Assembly: GCA_964407525.1 (NCBI GenBank)
Contig: CAYOWC010000303.1
Span: 1-5,830, forward strand
Length of the DNA stretch: 5,830 bases
Direction of reading: 5' to 3'
Origin: DUZB01 sp964407525
Lineage (GTDB): Bacteria > Desulfobacterota > DSM-4660 > Desulfatiglandales > Desulfatiglandaceae
The position numbers and the translations under genes were made by a program. Positions 5,676 to 5,830 of this stretch are shown here, in pieces; positions within the stretch are counted from its first letter, which is position 1, and every line of letters begins with the position of its first letter. The notes beneath the pieces were generated by a model, which saw only the letters and a list, made by a program, of their open reading frames with translations, had not been told where the DNA came from and ran no database searches.

Positions 5676-5704
5676 TTGACTTGAGTGACCACCTGGTCAA
5701 CAAT
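5676..5704 (+). promoter_or_regulatory. Candidate rightward promoter overlapping the operator
   Basis: TTGACT (5676-5681) is 17 bases from AACAAT (5699-5704), a 5/6 and 4/6 match to sigma-70 hexamers, with the palindrome between them. No credible gene starts in the remaining 126 bases, so the target would lie beyond the window or has been lost. Confidence 0.35.
5686..5699. promoter_or_regulatory. Operator-like palindrome TGACCA-CC-TGGTCA
   Basis: This inverted repeat has 6-base arms and a 2-base centre. It resembles TetR-family operators of the TGACC-N-GGTCA form. It lies between the -35 and -10 candidates of the promoter at 5676-5704, the usual position for a repressor site. The regulator is unknown and not encoded here. 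It could also act on leftward transcription of mqnE. Confidence 0.45.
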
Positions 5705-5830
5705 AATGTTTTTGATGAATAATTACAATCTAAAAGCTGCAATTAGCACTTAGCGGTTACATAGCTCTATAATATTAAGTCGTTTACGGAGAAACTGCTC
5801 AGCATCAAAAAGTGAAAGTTGCAATACAGG
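5705..5830. other. AT-rich non-coding stretch at the window edge
   Basis: There is no supportable gene here. A perfect TATAAT is present at 5768-5773 on the plus strand, with only a poor -35 candidate (TTAGCA, 5743-5748, 19-base spacing). A GTG at 5812 opens a frame to the window edge (MKVAIQ) but lacks a well-placed ribosome binding site, so it is only a hint that a rightward gene may begin there. Confidence 0.3.

Noticed and set aside
5812..5830. Start of a rightward gene (GTG, MKVAIQ) cut by the window edge
   Set aside because: Only six codons are visible and the nearest GGAG (5788-5791) is about 20 bases away, too far to support a call.

Overview
The window is a menaquinone (vitamin K2) biosynthesis locus of the futalosine type. 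All four convincing genes lie on the minus strand, so transcription runs from high to low coordinates. In that order they are mqnE (aminofutalosine synthase, 5520-4402), mqnC (dehypoxanthine futalosine cyclase, 4405-3299), an amidohydrolase best read as aminodeoxyfutalosine deaminase mqnX (3258-2074), and a UbiD-family decarboxylase of the menaquinone type (mqnL-like, 1817-378). mqnE and mqnC overlap by an ATGA and mqnX follows 40 bases later, so these three look like one operon. The decarboxylase follows after 255 bases of repeat-rich DNA with its own strong ribosome binding site.

The pathway logic is coherent. MqnE makes 6-amino-6-deoxyfutalosine, MqnX deaminates it to futalosine, and an MqnB encoded elsewhere would release dehypoxanthine futalosine. 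MqnC cyclises that product. After MqnD and a prenyltransferase, both outside the window, the UbiD-like enzyme removes the ring carboxylate. Genes for MqnA, MqnB, MqnD, the UbiA-like prenyltransferase and the UbiX-like flavin prenyltransferase are not here. Protein character, gene order and the style of intergenic repeats suggest an anaerobic or sulfate-reducer-like Desulfobacterota (former Deltaproteobacteria). That placement is inference.

The remaining DNA is unusually rich in repeats, and every gene border without translational coupling carries some. Two intergenic elements (23-293 and 1898-2033) are each bounded by perfectly inverted arrays of the heptamer GGTGTCA, three copies per arm. 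They sit either side of the decarboxylase gene in mirror orientation. The first encloses a nested REP-like hairpin pair and two GC-rich palindromes. A different, degenerate heptamer series runs through the mqnC-mqnX junction and into the mqnC 3' end, where it encodes a low-complexity C-terminal tail. Upstream of mqnE is a 138-base element with imperfect terminal inverted repeats and internal hairpins (5537-5674). Beyond it is an operator-like palindrome inside a promoter-like sequence that points out of the window.

The genes themselves are known families. The less familiar material is the heptamer-repeat architecture and its encroachment on coding sequence. I saw no CRISPR array, tRNA, rRNA, transposase or defence system.
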